Assembly: GCF_018128065.1 (NCBI RefSeq)
Contig: NZ_CP072360.1
Span: 62,001-126,000 of the forward strand
Source: Prevotella melaninogenica
GTDB lineage: Bacteria > Bacteroidota > Bacteroidia > Bacteroidales > Bacteroidaceae
Direction of reading: 5' to 3'
Length of the DNA: 64,000 bases
Translations under genes and position numbers: made by a program
Shown here: positions 44,854 to 53,934 of the stretch, piece after piece
Numbering within the stretch: position 1 is the first letter of the stretch
How the letters are laid out: each line of letters opens with the position of its first letter
The notes under the pieces: model-generated
The model's input: only the letters and a program-made list of their open reading frames with translations
What the model was told of the DNA's origin: nothing
Databases searched by the model: none

Positions 44854-46044
44854 ATGGCACAAGAAGAATTTATCCGTGTTGGCACGACCTTATACAAGAT
44901 TGTGAACCAACCACGCATCAATGGTGGTTTTGTCAAGAAGCGTATCGTGTGGAACAATGAGACGCTACAGCAGGACTATGGCAAGGACTTTATTGCCACT
45001 GTCCCGAAGTACGATGGTTTCTGTACAGTTCCTAATCATGTGAAATATCAGCCTGTGGTCGATAAGTTCCTGAATCTCTACGAGCCGATAGGACACCAGC
45101 CAAAAGAAGGAGAGTTCCCGCACATTGAATCCCTGATAAGACACATCTTCGGGGAACAATACGAGTTAGGTATGGACTACTTGCAGTTACTCTATCTCCA
45201 ACCAGTGCAAAAACTCCCCATCCTACTGATGGTGTCAGAAGAACGCAATACAGGTAAGAGTACGTTCCTCAATTTCCTCAAAGCCGTATTCCTGAACAAC
45301 GTAACATTCAACACCAACGAAGACTTCCGCAGTCAGTTCAATGCGAATTGGACAGGTAAACTGCTTATTGTGGTGGACGAGGTATTGCTCAATCGCAGGG
45401 AAGACAGTGAACGATTGAAGAATCTCAGCACAACGCTTTCCTATAAGGTGGAAGCAAAAGGCAAAGACCGAGACGAAATCTCCTTCTTTGCCAAGTTCGT
45501 GCTGTGTTCCAACAACGAGTTGTTCCCAGTCATCATAGATATGGGAGAAACCCGATATTGGGTAAGAAAGATAGAACGTCTTAAAAGCGATGACACCGAC
45601 TTTCTGCAAAAGCTGAAAGCCGAAATTCCTGCCTTTCTCTATTTCCTGCAGCACCGAACGCTGTCCACTCACAAGGAAAGCCGTATGTGGTTTGCGCCCA
45701 AGCTGACCTTTACGCCAGCTTTGCAGCGCATCATCCGCAGTAACCGAAACAAGTTGGAACTTGAAATGTCAGAACTGTGTATTGACATCATGGAAATGAA
45801 TAACGTTAAGGAAATCTCTTTCTGTATCAATGACATGATGCCACTTTTGAGTAATACGCAATGTAAGTATGACAAAGGACAGATAAGGAGGATAGTGCAG
45901 GACATCTGGAAACTCACACCTGTGTCCAATACGCTGACTTATACAACATATCAGTTAAGTTACAACACTCCCTTGTATTATTCGCCCATACGAAGGACTG
46001 GCAGATTTTATACAATCACCAAAGAACAACTATTGAATTTCTAA
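44854..46044 (+). CDS. primase-helicase-like ATPase (DUF5906 / VirE type)
   Basis: This 396-residue protein has Walker A EERNTGKSTFLNF at about residues 129-141 and Walker B LLIVVDEVLLNR at about 170-181, followed by sensor segments (FVLCSNNE, ETRYWVRKIERL). It is of the superfamily 3-like helicase type found in Bacteroidetes mobilizable elements and probably unwinds the element during its replication. It lies downstream of the HTH gene, and a primase follows after 265 bp. Confidence 0.8.
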   Translation: MAQEEFIRVGTTLYKIVNQPRINGGFVKKRIVWNNETLQQDYGKDFIATVPKYDGFCTVPNHVKYQPVVDKFLNLYEPIGHQPKEGEFPHIESLIRHIFGEQYELGMDYLQLLYLQPVQKLPILLMVSEERNTGKSTFLNFLKAVFLNNVTFNTNEDFRSQFNANWTGKLLIVVDEVLLNRREDSERLKNLSTTLSYKVEAKGKDRDEISFFAKFVLCSNNELFPVIIDMGETRYWVRKIERLKSDDTDFLQKLKAEIPAFLYFLQHRTLSTHKESRMWFAPKLTFTPALQRIIRSNRNKLELEMSELCIDIMEMNNVKEISFCINDMMPLLSNTQCKYDKGQIRRIVQDIWKLTPVSNTLTYTTYQLSYNTPLYYSPIRRTGRFYTITKEQLLNF

Positions 46045-46309
46045 ACAAGTTTATATCTATTATTTTGATGAAATGATGAATAATCAGTATAAAGCACATA
46101 ATACAAGCAACTTATACTTTCATCATTTGCTTATCATGGATATTTTGCTGATGAAAAAAGAAAAGGATATTATTTCTTTTCGCCAGCATTATCTATTTGA
46201 CGAGTAATTTGATGAAAACATGATGAGAGGTTAACTATCTGATAAACAAACAGATAAATCCTCATTCATCAATTCATCAAAATTATCAACTCTTCAAAAC
46301 CGTACAATT

Positions 46310-47220
46310 ATGAATATCAATGATATCAAGCAAATCAAGTTGCATGACTTTCTTGCTGCAATAGGCTGTAAGCCTGTAAAACAATATAGCGTAAACCTCA
46401 TGTATCTCTCGCCACTAAGAGCAGAGAAGCACGCATCGTTTAAGGTAAATACGAAACTCAACAAATGGTATGACTTCGGCATTGGACGTGGTGGCAATAT
46501 CATTGCCCTTGCAGAGTTGCTCTACAATTCCTCTGATGTATCTTATCTCATTCGTCAGATTGAGCGTAATACACCAAGCACTGCTTCTACAAGTCTACCC
46601 ATAGTCAAACCATCCCCACGGCAGAACTCCTTTGAAAATCTTACTGTGCAGACCTTAGCGCATCCAGCCCTTATTAAATATATTGAAGAAAGGTGTATTG
46701 ACGTTGAAACGGCAAGAACCGTGTGTAAGGAGCTGCACTTTGACACAAGGGGTAAGCATTACTTTGGTATTGGTTGCCCCAATATTGCAGGTGGTTACGA
46801 AATACGCAATCCGTTCTTCAAAGGCTGCATTGCACCAAAAGACATCAGCCATTTCTATGCAGAAGAGCCGAAGAAAGTATGTTTTCTTTTCGAGGGCTTC
46901 ATGGACTTTCTGTCATTTATGACGCTCCGAAGAAAGGAGAATGACGGACTGAAACGGCAAGATTATTTGGTACTCAATTCTGTAACGAATATTCATAAGG
47001 CTGCAAAGATATTATCACGCTATGATAGCGTTCAATGCTTCTTGGACAATGACAATGCAGGAAAAATGCCTATCTGCAATTATCAAAGGAATTGGGAAAA
47101 CCTGTTACAGATGCATCAACTTTATACAATGGTTTCAAGGACTTGAACGAGTATCTGTGTGCTGAATCCAAGCATTCAGAGAGAGCTGAAATCAAGAAAG
47201 CCAAAGGGATTAAGCTATGA
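46310..47220 (+). pseudogene. CHC2/TOPRIM DNA primase, one-base frameshift near 47065
   Basis: The N-terminal part has the CHC2-like pattern YLSPLRAEKHASFKVN and NKWYDFGIGRGGN, and a TOPRIM segment FLFEGFMDFLSF...YLVLNS...SVQCFLDNDNAGK. The first frame stops at 47146. After GGAAAAATGCC at about 47060 the homologous reading (AYLQLSKELGKPVTDAS...FKDLNEYLC) continues in another frame to the TGA at 47218-47220. Adding one A to the run at 47061-47066 would restore a 303-residue protein. It may be a true mutation or a sequencing error. Confidence 0.75.
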
Positions 47221-47253
47221 TTACAGGAATTGTTTGGCATAATCTGTTTTCGG

Positions 47254-47294
47254 GGAGCAAGTTTATGTTTGGGCATACCAAAACCACTTGCTCC
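47254..47294. other. putative origin of transfer (oriT)
   Basis: A 9-bp inverted repeat GGAGCAAGT (47254-47262) / ACTTGCTCC (47286-47294) lies in the 140-bp gap just upstream of mobC, where oriT is expected in Bacteroidetes mobilizable elements. The nick site cannot be assigned by eye. Confidence 0.5.
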
Positions 47295-47361
47295 ACCTCC
47301 TGACACTCGCTGCAGAGAATTATTCCGCTGGTCTCCATCAAATCAAATTAAAGAAACAAGT

Positions 47362-47714
47362 ATGATAAAAACAGAATATAAAAAGGTGGTCGTCCAACCA
47401 AGGGCGTAGCCGAAAAGAAGAAATACCGTATCACGGTGAAACTGAATACGCAGGATTACTATACGCTCAAAGGCAAAGCCAAAAGCGCAGGAGTAACCAT
47501 GAGTGAGTTTGTAAGAAAAGTTCTTGATAAAGGAAATGTCATTGAACGACTGACCGTAGAGCAAGCAGACTTCATCCGCAAGCTGTGTGGAATGGCAAAT
47601 AGTCTCAATCAATTGGCACATCGTGCCAATGCGGATGGGTTTCATGTCGTTGCTCCTTTCCATAAAACCATCATTGGTAAGATTGACGAAATTCTAAATC
47701 TGATACGAAAATGA
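47362..47714 (+). pseudogene. mobC: MobC-type relaxosome protein, one-base frameshift near its start
   Basis: ATG 47362 reads MIKTEYKK and then a one-base shift occurs in the A run at about 47379-47383. In the new frame GGRPTKGVAEKKKYRITVKL leads into TQDYYTLKGKAKSAGVTMSEFVRKVL, a ribbon-helix-helix MobC start, and LCGMANSLNQLAHRAN. One added A restores a 118-residue protein. The downstream frame alone could start at GTG 47433. The stop overlaps the relaxase ATG by four bases. Confidence 0.75.
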
Positions 47715-48632
47715 TTGCCAAGATAATAAAAGGTTCAGGCTTCAGGGGTGTCATCAATTACATCCTTGACCCGAGGAAAGGAGCAGAACTCATTGATAGT
47801 TCGGGTGTGAGAACAGATTGTATTAGTCATATTGCCCAAAGTTTCATCGACCAGACAGAACTGAATCCACGAGTAAGCAAGGTTGTGGGGCATATCTCCC
47901 TGAGTTTCTCGGCACAGGATTCTTCCAAGCTCAGCAATGAATGGATGGGGCAGATCGCTCGTGAATACATGGAGAAGATGGGAATAAAAGATACGCAGTA
48001 CATTATCCGTCGCCATTTCGATAAGGAGCATCCACACGTTCATATCGCTTTCAATCGCATAGATAACAATGGGAAGACCATTTCTGACCGTAACGACAGA
48101 TCACAAAAGTGAGAAGATTTGTAAGGAACTGACTGCGAAACACGGTTTATATTTCGCGGATGGCAAGGAAAAAGTCAAGAAACATCGCTTGAAAGAACCC
48201 GACAAGACCAAATATGAAATCTATCAGGCATTGAAAGCAGAAATAGCTCGGTGCAGGGATTGGAAAGACCTTCTTGCTCACTTGAAAAAGCAGGATATTG
48301 GTGTCCGTTTCAAGTACAAAGGCAACTCACAGGAAGTGCAGGGGATTATTTTTGAAAAGAACGGTTATCTTTTCAGCGGTTCAAAGGTGGACAGGAGTTT
48401 CAGTTATTCCAAGATAGACTTTGCCCTGCAACAGAATAACAGGGAACACGAACAGCAGATGCAAGGAGTAGTAAATCTTATATCCAATGTTGCAAGTGTT
48501 ACGAGCGAAATTACCAACAACCTCATAGAAGGAGGATTGGATTTGTTTCAAACTCATGGTACTGTCCCTGCGGAGATTTACAACACACTCGATAAAAAGA
48601 AGAAAAAGAAAAAACGTAAAATACATTTATAA
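47711..48632 (+). pseudogene. relaxase/mobilization nuclease, one-base frameshift near 48105
   Basis: The N-terminal relaxase domain begins MIAKIIKGSGFRGVINYILD, and the metal-binding HEHPHVHIAFNRI-type motif (KEHPHVHIAFNR) is at about residues 106-117. At about 48100-48110 the frame changes: NDR is followed by HKSEKICKELTAKHGLYFA in the next frame, which runs to 48632. The C-terminal half has the usual coiled linker of BmgA/MobB-like proteins. A single indel separates the halves. It would nick oriT and pilot the strand through a helper conjugation system. Confidence 0.8.
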
Positions 48633-48634
48633 TT

Positions 48635-49282
48635 ATGGCAGATAATAATACATTCGTCCTCTTTGAGGAAATAAAAAACAAGCTGGAGACAATTTACAGG
48701 GAACTACAGGAGCTGAAAGAAAAGAAGAACGGTTCTGTTTCTCTCCCTATTCCATCTACACCGGCACAAAGTGACGAACAGAAGGAACAGGAATTGCTCA
48801 ATCAGTATGAACAGCAAACAAAAGAAGTGATTAACAAGTATATTGGTGTGCAAGTGCGCATCAAGGACGAGGAGGCTAAATCCATGGACAAATTGGTGGC
48901 AAGTGTCTTGACCATGTTGCACGAATGGCAGGAGAATAAAGAGCATCCAATACCGCAGGAACATATTCACAGGCATAGCTTTGACATCAAGTCCTCGAAA
49001 GTCTTTACTTATATGGTAGCAGTATCTGTCCTTTGTTTTGTTTCATTGGTCAGCAACTACTTCTTGTGGCAAAGCAAACAGCAATACAAGGATGATGCCT
49101 TGAAATTCCGTATCATCAGAGTATGGAGAGGATGTAGTCCCAAGGAAATACTATGGCTCAATGATGTGTTCGATATTCATCGCAATGAAAAGATTATCAA
49201 GCTAATCAAGAAAAAAGCAGACGGATACGACTTGCAACTAAAATCTAAGGCTGATAGCTTGATGCAGAAGAAATTGAAATAA
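48635..49282 (+). CDS. mobilization-associated membrane protein
   Basis: This 215-residue protein has a coiled coil at about 10-35, a Gln/Glu-rich segment, and one transmembrane helix at about residues 123-145 (FTYMVAVSVLCFVSLVSNYF). Proteins of this layout commonly follow the relaxase gene in Bacteroidetes mobilizable elements. It starts two bases after the relaxase stop and ends at a strong terminator. Confidence 0.72.
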   Translation: MADNNTFVLFEEIKNKLETIYRELQELKEKKNGSVSLPIPSTPAQSDEQKEQELLNQYEQQTKEVINKYIGVQVRIKDEEAKSMDKLVASVLTMLHEWQENKEHPIPQEHIHRHSFDIKSSKVFTYMVAVSVLCFVSLVSNYFLWQSKQQYKDDALKFRIIRVWRGCSPKEILWLNDVFDIHRNEKIIKLIKKKADGYDLQLKSKADSLMQKKLK

Positions 49283-49294
49283 TACTCTACGAAG

Positions 49295-49328
49295 CAAGCC
49301 CAACCAAACGAGATGCAGGTTGGGCTTG
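49295..49328 (+). terminator. terminator between the mobilization operon and the cargo operon
   Basis: Perfect 11-bp stem CAAGCCCAACC / GGTTGGGCTTG with a 12-base loop. The genes on both sides converge on it. Confidence 0.85.
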
Positions 49329-49341
49329 TTATATCACTATA

Positions 49342-50832
49342 TTATTCTATGATTTCCCAAAAGCCACCATTATCTGGTCCAACGCGACGGAGATATCTGC
49401 CACGCATAACTTCAATATTACGATAAATGGAAGTTTCACTAATTCCTATATTTTTAGCCAAATCTGCCCTCGATATATAGGGATCTTCTAACATCAGTTC
49501 CAATATCTTGATTCGGTTAGCCGTTAATCTTTCTCCATGAGCATTAGCCTTTTCAATTAATCTTTCTGTTACCTTTTTATTTGCTTCTGCTACCTTTTCT
49601 GCTACTTTATTGCTAGTTTCTGCCACCTTTTCTGTTACCCTTCCGATTCGATTCGGTTCGGTTTCTGCCACCTTCGGTACTGTAATTTTCAAAATAAAAT
49701 CATCAAGATGAAAGGATAAATGTGGTGTACCATTAGCTTCCAACTCCCTACACACACGATCTACCCCTTCGCCAAACTCCTTGACAAAGTCGTATGCTTT
49801 TAAGAATTGAGCAATTTTAGGATTTCGTGAAAAATGGGTATGACGAATATTAGAAGGCTTGACTGTTCCGGGTAATCTACCAGGCGACTCGAATACAAGA
49901 CGATCGTCAAGCATCTTTATTTGGATTTCTGTACCCTTAATATTGTAGGCGCGGTGGCAGCAAGCGTTGACAACCATTTCTTGAATCACAAACTTCGGGT
50001 AATCCCTATTGGTTACAAACTGCCCATGCTGCCCAAGGAATGTATGTTCCTCAACCTGAGTTTCAAGATAAGCTATCGTGGCTTTCACCTGATCAAGTAT
50101 CGTTCCTTCAAAAGTTACGTCCTTAATAACATTCATCTCTGCACCCACTCTCTCCTCTGTACCTTTATAACGGATGAAGCGAGTACGCCCACGAGGAAAG
50201 AACTTTTGTGGATATTTACCAAACAACAGGACACAAGCCACGCTAACTTGCTCATCTCCCTTTGCATTGGTAGTTATGAAGCCATTATTCTCATGTAGAT
50301 ATTGCTTGGCAGATTTGGTATAACCAATCAATTCTGTATATCTTTCGACAGCAGCCATATCAATGTCATCAGCCGTAGCACCATACACAGCCGTATCTTC
50401 ATAGTATCGCTCCCCCTTATCATACATTAACTGTATGCGTTCTTCAAAAGACAGTTTTCTGCTTTTATCACCAACACGCACAAAAGCTTCGTCTGCCTGA
50501 TTAGCGTGCAACTCAGAACTTGCAGGAATACGCATCAATAAAATATGATTTTCGTTTCCCTCCTTATCCGTACATGGCAACAATTCGCTGGTAATAGGAA
50601 CAGAAGGATTACAAAAATCTAAAGGAACACGAAGCAACTCATTCAGTTTCTCTGTATGTTGATCCACACCCTCTATTTTCCGAGTCTTATCAGATACACC
50701 AATAGCAATCGTTCCGCCATCGGCATTTGCAAGTGCAACAATTGAAACAGCCAATACCTTGGGAGCAATTTGAATGCTTTTGCAGTCAAACGTCTGATCT
50801 TCCTTGCGAGTCTGTATTTTTTGTATCGTCAT
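49342..50832 (-). CDS. AlbA_2 (Schlafen-type) and HATPase-like protein with C-terminal winged helix
   Basis: This 496-residue protein has three parts: an AlbA_2 domain (about 10-135; KEDQTFDCKSIQ, ALANADGGTIAIGVSD, RIPASSELHANQADEAFVRVGDKSRKL), a GHKL/HATPase_c_4-like region (about 280-390; VVNACCHRAYNIKGTEI, VFESPGRLPGTV, KEFGEGVDRV) and a winged helix (about 440-496). A linker at about 400-430 repeats KVAE-like units. Family members are often annotated as ATP-binding regulators. The ATG lies eight bases after the HEPN stop, so it joins the DUF262-HEPN operon as third gene. Confidence 0.82.
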   Translation of the reverse strand: MTIQKIQTRKEDQTFDCKSIQIAPKVLAVSIVALANADGGTIAIGVSDKTRKIEGVDQHTEKLNELLRVPLDFCNPSVPITSELLPCTDKEGNENHILLMRIPASSELHANQADEAFVRVGDKSRKLSFEERIQLMYDKGERYYEDTAVYGATADDIDMAAVERYTELIGYTKSAKQYLHENNGFITTNAKGDEQVSVACVLLFGKYPQKFFPRGRTRFIRYKGTEERVGAEMNVIKDVTFEGTILDQVKATIAYLETQVEEHTFLGQHGQFVTNRDYPKFVIQEMVVNACCHRAYNIKGTEIQIKMLDDRLVFESPGRLPGTVKPSNIRHTHFSRNPKIAQFLKAYDFVKEFGEGVDRVCRELEANGTPHLSFHLDDFILKITVPKVAETEPNRIGRVTEKVAETSNKVAEKVAEANKKVTERLIEKANAHGERLTANRIKILELMLEDPYISRADLAKNIGISETSIYRNIEVMRGRYLRRVGPDNGGFWEIIE

Positions 50833-50840
50833 AATGCTAA

Positions 50841-51317
50841 TTATACCATAACTTTATGCAACGCATCTATTATTTTCTTCCCAAGTTCATAATCTTGAAT
50901 ACATTCATCATATGAGAGATTTATTTGATTTGCATGAACGTACGAATGCCTACCTTGTATCAAGTTTTGATAACAAGATCTCACGGATGGTTCATTTTTT
51001 TCCACTGCTGTAATTTCTGTTTCTAAATTTATTTCTAAAATATTGTCGAATTTTTTGATTTCATTTTTTAAATCAGGTATCTTTATTCTTCCATTTAACC
51101 TAGAAAGATAATTTTGAATAAAACCGCCAAATAAATGATGCTTACTAGAAGCGTAATCAATAAGTATCTCTTTTATGGCAAGTTCATATGAAGTTACGGC
51201 ACTTACTGAGATTGCACCAGTAAACTTAGGTAAAGCTATTGGTGAAATATGAGGTTTTAAAGTATTAATCTCATTAATCAACTCATCCGTAGGTTGAAAC
51301 TTATCAGTGTAAGCCAT
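50841..51317 (-). CDS. HEPN domain protein (MAE_28990/RiboL-PSP-like), putative RNase
   Basis: This 158-residue helical protein has the HEPN ribonuclease motif R-x4-H as RHSYVH at residues 123-128, preceded by ETEITAVEKNEPSVRSC. HEPN proteins of this kind are usually RNA-cleaving toxins or effectors. The start overlaps the 3' end of the DUF262 gene by 14 bases, so the two are co-translated. Cutting RNA upon a DUF262 signal is an inference from the family and the pairing. Confidence 0.8.
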   Translation of the reverse strand: MAYTDKFQPTDELINEINTLKPHISPIALPKFTGAISVSAVTSYELAIKEILIDYASSKHHLFGGFIQNYLSRLNGRIKIPDLKNEIKKFDNILEINLETEITAVEKNEPSVRSCYQNLIQGRHSYVHANQINLSYDECIQDYELGKKIIDALHKVMV

Positions 51318-52373
51318 CGCTAAACAAAAAAGTTTCTACATATTCAAATCTCTCCTTAAGGATTTTTTCATCAGTTGTAGCTAATGTTGTCAAATCCGTG
51401 AACTTTTGATCTACAAGAAGTTCTTCATATCGCTGAGGTAGATTTGCTGGTAAATTATCTATATGCAACAAAATCTTGCAAAAGACAGAATCAAACAAAG
51501 ATACATTAAAAGGTCCACGCAAATGAAAAGGCTTACTCCTTAACTCTGAATTAATATAGCCTGCTGCTCTTTCGAAAGCAATAGCAAAGCTATCTATGTT
51601 TTCACATGCATTCATATTGCTTTTAGCTACTTTATTGAGAAACTCTTTCATTGGTTTTTCATATCTACTTAGATAGTAAGCTAATCCATAAACTCTTAAA
51701 ATCAACTCTATATCTGATTGATTTTTAACAATCTCTTTCTTGTTTATGACTTTACGCCATGATGGATTTTTGTTTAGTTCCTTCAACTTATTTAAAAAGT
51801 CACTTCTAAATACGCAATTCCTTATTTCTTGTGGCTTAAGGGGGGTTCCTCCTGTATTTAGCCGTTCAAAAATGTGGTATACAGATGTATTTTCTTTCGT
51901 AGGTGAAAGTTGTCTTATATTAATAGCTCTCAGTACAGAAGAAGAAAGCTTTCTTTTATCTTTATCGTTCAAATCATTATAAGTATAATTATAAAACTTG
52001 TTTTTAGGATTTAGTCCCGACAATTTAAAAACCTGTCGTTTCCCTGTTAGACTCTCTTTGCCAAAGTATCCTTCAAAAAAATAAACAATACTTAATAGGC
52101 GCTGCTGACCATCAATGACCAAATTCTTATTTTCATCATCAATATATAAAAAATAGGAGGGACCGGTAGCCCTATTAAAAAGGATTCAATGAGTAATGAT
52201 GCCTGTTTTATATTCCAAACATAACCACGCTGATAATCAGGAATCATAATGTCTCCATTTTTAAACATTTCAACAAGTCCCATTAACGTATAATCAGAAG
52301 GATAAGATGTAATATCGTATTCTATATTAATCACCTCTTCCACCTCGTTGTCTGAAAATTCAAAGTCTTCCAT
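51304..52373 (-). pseudogene. DUF262 (GmrS/ParB-like) protein, one-base frameshift near 52155
   Basis: From ATG 52373 the N-terminal part has the DUF262 signature IPDYQRGYVWNIKQASLLIE and GLPVPPIF. At the T run near 52154-52160 the frame shifts, and LYIDDENKNLVIDGQQRLLSI (key motif DGQQR) continues in the next frame down to 51304. One extra T would restore a protein of about 356 residues. Related DUF262 proteins pair with nucleases in anti-phage systems such as GmrSD. Here the partner is a HEPN protein. If the frameshift is real, the sensor is dead; if it is a sequencing artefact, the system is intact. Confidence 0.78.
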
Positions 52374-52416
52374 ATTTTTTAGTTTAATAATCCTTTGCAA
52401 ATATAACATTATTATT

Positions 52417-53643
52417 TTATATAGTAGTCAATTCTGGCAAACTATTTATAGCTTCAGTTTTCAACTTATCCACTGCACGGGTGTATTTCTCGGTGTGTTT
52501 CAATCCGCTATGTCCCAATAGGCTGGCGACAGTTTTGATGTTAGCACCATTATTTAGAATGTTCACTGCAAAGCTGTGGCGAGCACAATGCCAACTGATG
52601 TGTTTGTTTATGCCTGTACGCTTTACCCATCGTTTTACAGACTTGCTGCAACTCTCATATGAGGGGAGGTTGAAGATAGAGGAATTTAATTCTTCAGGTG
52701 CTTTGCCAATCAAAGAGAGTAAACCGTCATTGAGAGGAATAACTACACCACTATTTGCAGAATGTCCTTTGGTCTTGCTCTGTTCAAATTTCAGGAGGCG
52801 ATTGGTATAGTCGATGTTTTTATAGGTTAGGTCTTTCACATCGCAGAAGCGCAGACCGCAATATAGACAGAGGATAAATGCTCGTCTGACATTAGGGTTT
52901 TCGTTATCGTAATGGCATTGAATCAGTGATTGGATTTCGTCCATCGACAACACATCTTTGCGTAAAATCTGTTCATCCACCTTGCACACAACACCCTTGC
53001 AGGGATCTTTCAGCATCACTTCATGGTCTATGGCATAGCGCACAACTTTCTTGAAACGCTGATAGATGCTCTTTGCCCCTTCACCCACACTTCGTGATTG
53101 CAGGTACTCTACAAACCGTTCCATCATGTCCTTGGTTATCAAGTCAGGTTTAATACTAAACTCATAGAGAGGGTATTGCTCTTTCAGAAAATCCTTAAAA
53201 CGATTCAAGGCTATCTTTATCATTCGCAGGTCTTTCTTCGTATAACTGTCTATGTACGCCTGATAATAGTCTAAGAAGTTGACATTTCTGTGTTTCTTCA
53301 GGCGATAACCAAGCATACTCTCCTTAAACTGTTGTTCCCGCTCTACACGAATTTTGGTAGCCAGTTCAAGAGTTTCCTTGTTCTGTTGCCGTTCCGCAGG
53401 AGTACGGGGCTTGGCTATCAAGTACAACTGCAAATTCTCTTTTCGCCTGTTGTGTTTAATGTGTACTTTGGGCTTGCCCATCATTTTACCTGTTTCATAC
53501 AAAACTGGATTGCCGTTTTCGTCCAACACAGGTGTTTCTTCTCTACCGAGATAATACTCCAGATACAGACTTATCCGACCATCAGAAAGCATATTTTGCT
53601 CCAATTTCGGGTTTTCTTTTGCTTTATTTTCTAATTTTGCCAT
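52417..53643 (-). CDS. int: tyrosine recombinase (integrase) of the element
   Basis: The 408-residue phage-type integrase has an N-terminal Arm DNA-binding domain, a core-binding SAM-like domain at about 120-215, and the catalytic residues Arg265 (CGLRFCDV), His352 and Arg355 (WHCARH), His378 (LGHSG) and Tyr387 (EKYTRA). It mediates insertion into the tRNA-Leu 3' end. It is transcribed away from attR, which lies 243 bp upstream of its start. Confidence 0.93.
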   Translation of the reverse strand: MAKLENKAKENPKLEQNMLSDGRISLYLEYYLGREETPVLDENGNPVLYETGKMMGKPKVHIKHNRRKENLQLYLIAKPRTPAERQQNKETLELATKIRVEREQQFKESMLGYRLKKHRNVNFLDYYQAYIDSYTKKDLRMIKIALNRFKDFLKEQYPLYEFSIKPDLITKDMMERFVEYLQSRSVGEGAKSIYQRFKKVVRYAIDHEVMLKDPCKGVVCKVDEQILRKDVLSMDEIQSLIQCHYDNENPNVRRAFILCLYCGLRFCDVKDLTYKNIDYTNRLLKFEQSKTKGHSANSGVVIPLNDGLLSLIGKAPEELNSSIFNLPSYESCSKSVKRWVKRTGINKHISWHCARHSFAVNILNNGANIKTVASLLGHSGLKHTEKYTRAVDKLKTEAINSLPELTTI

Positions 53644-53751
53644 AATTGATAGTTATGTACCTAAATGTGTATCAAACCGAGTAAAATCATTAACTCGTTT
53701 ATTTTCAGATGTTTTCTTATTTTGCAAAGATACTAAAAAGTTCCGAATATC

Positions 53752-53772
53752 AAAGTGTACTAAAAGTGTACT
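53752..53772. repeat. AAAGTGTACT direct repeats, candidate integrase arm sites (right end)
   Basis: Two copies at 53752-53761 and 53763-53772. Matching copies at the left end are at 41928-41939 and 41956-41968 (one variant, AAAGGTGTACT). Confidence 0.45.
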
Positions 53773-53886
53773 ATCTAACCAAAAAGAGGTAAAAATGGGC
53801 TAATTTGGCAAAAATAAGAAAAATACAAATTACTGATTATAAGTATTATATATTCATTTCGTTTCTCTTGTTTTCACCACCTTGTA

Positions 53887-53918
53887 CCGGGTCTGGGTAC
53901 AAAGTAGAAAGCTAAGTA
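53887..53918 (+). repeat. attR, right 32-bp attachment repeat
   Basis: Exact copy of 41822-41853. It does not reconstruct a whole tRNA, only its last 13 bases, which shows that the intact gene is at the left end. The duplicated hairpin extends to about 53943. Confidence 0.9.
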
Positions 53919-53934
53919 ATTGATTATTCAATAC

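Larger units (their letters stand above)
41822..53918. mobile_element. integrative mobilizable element in tRNA-Leu, about 12.1 kb
   Basis: Bounded by 32-bp direct repeats, the left one overlapping the tRNA-Leu 3' end. Contents in order: unknown cargo gene (minus), unknown gene, excisionase-like HTH protein, primase-helicase, CHC2-type primase, putative oriT, MobC, relaxase, membrane protein, AlbA_2 protein, HEPN protein, DUF262 protein, tyrosine integrase. There are no type IV secretion genes, so transfer must rely on a helper element. Short AAAGTGTACT repeats near both ends may be integrase arm sites. Confidence 0.9.

Noticed and set aside
46073..46207. 44-codon frame between the primase-helicase and primase genes
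   Set aside because: Composition is unremarkable and there is no start signal or homology I can see.
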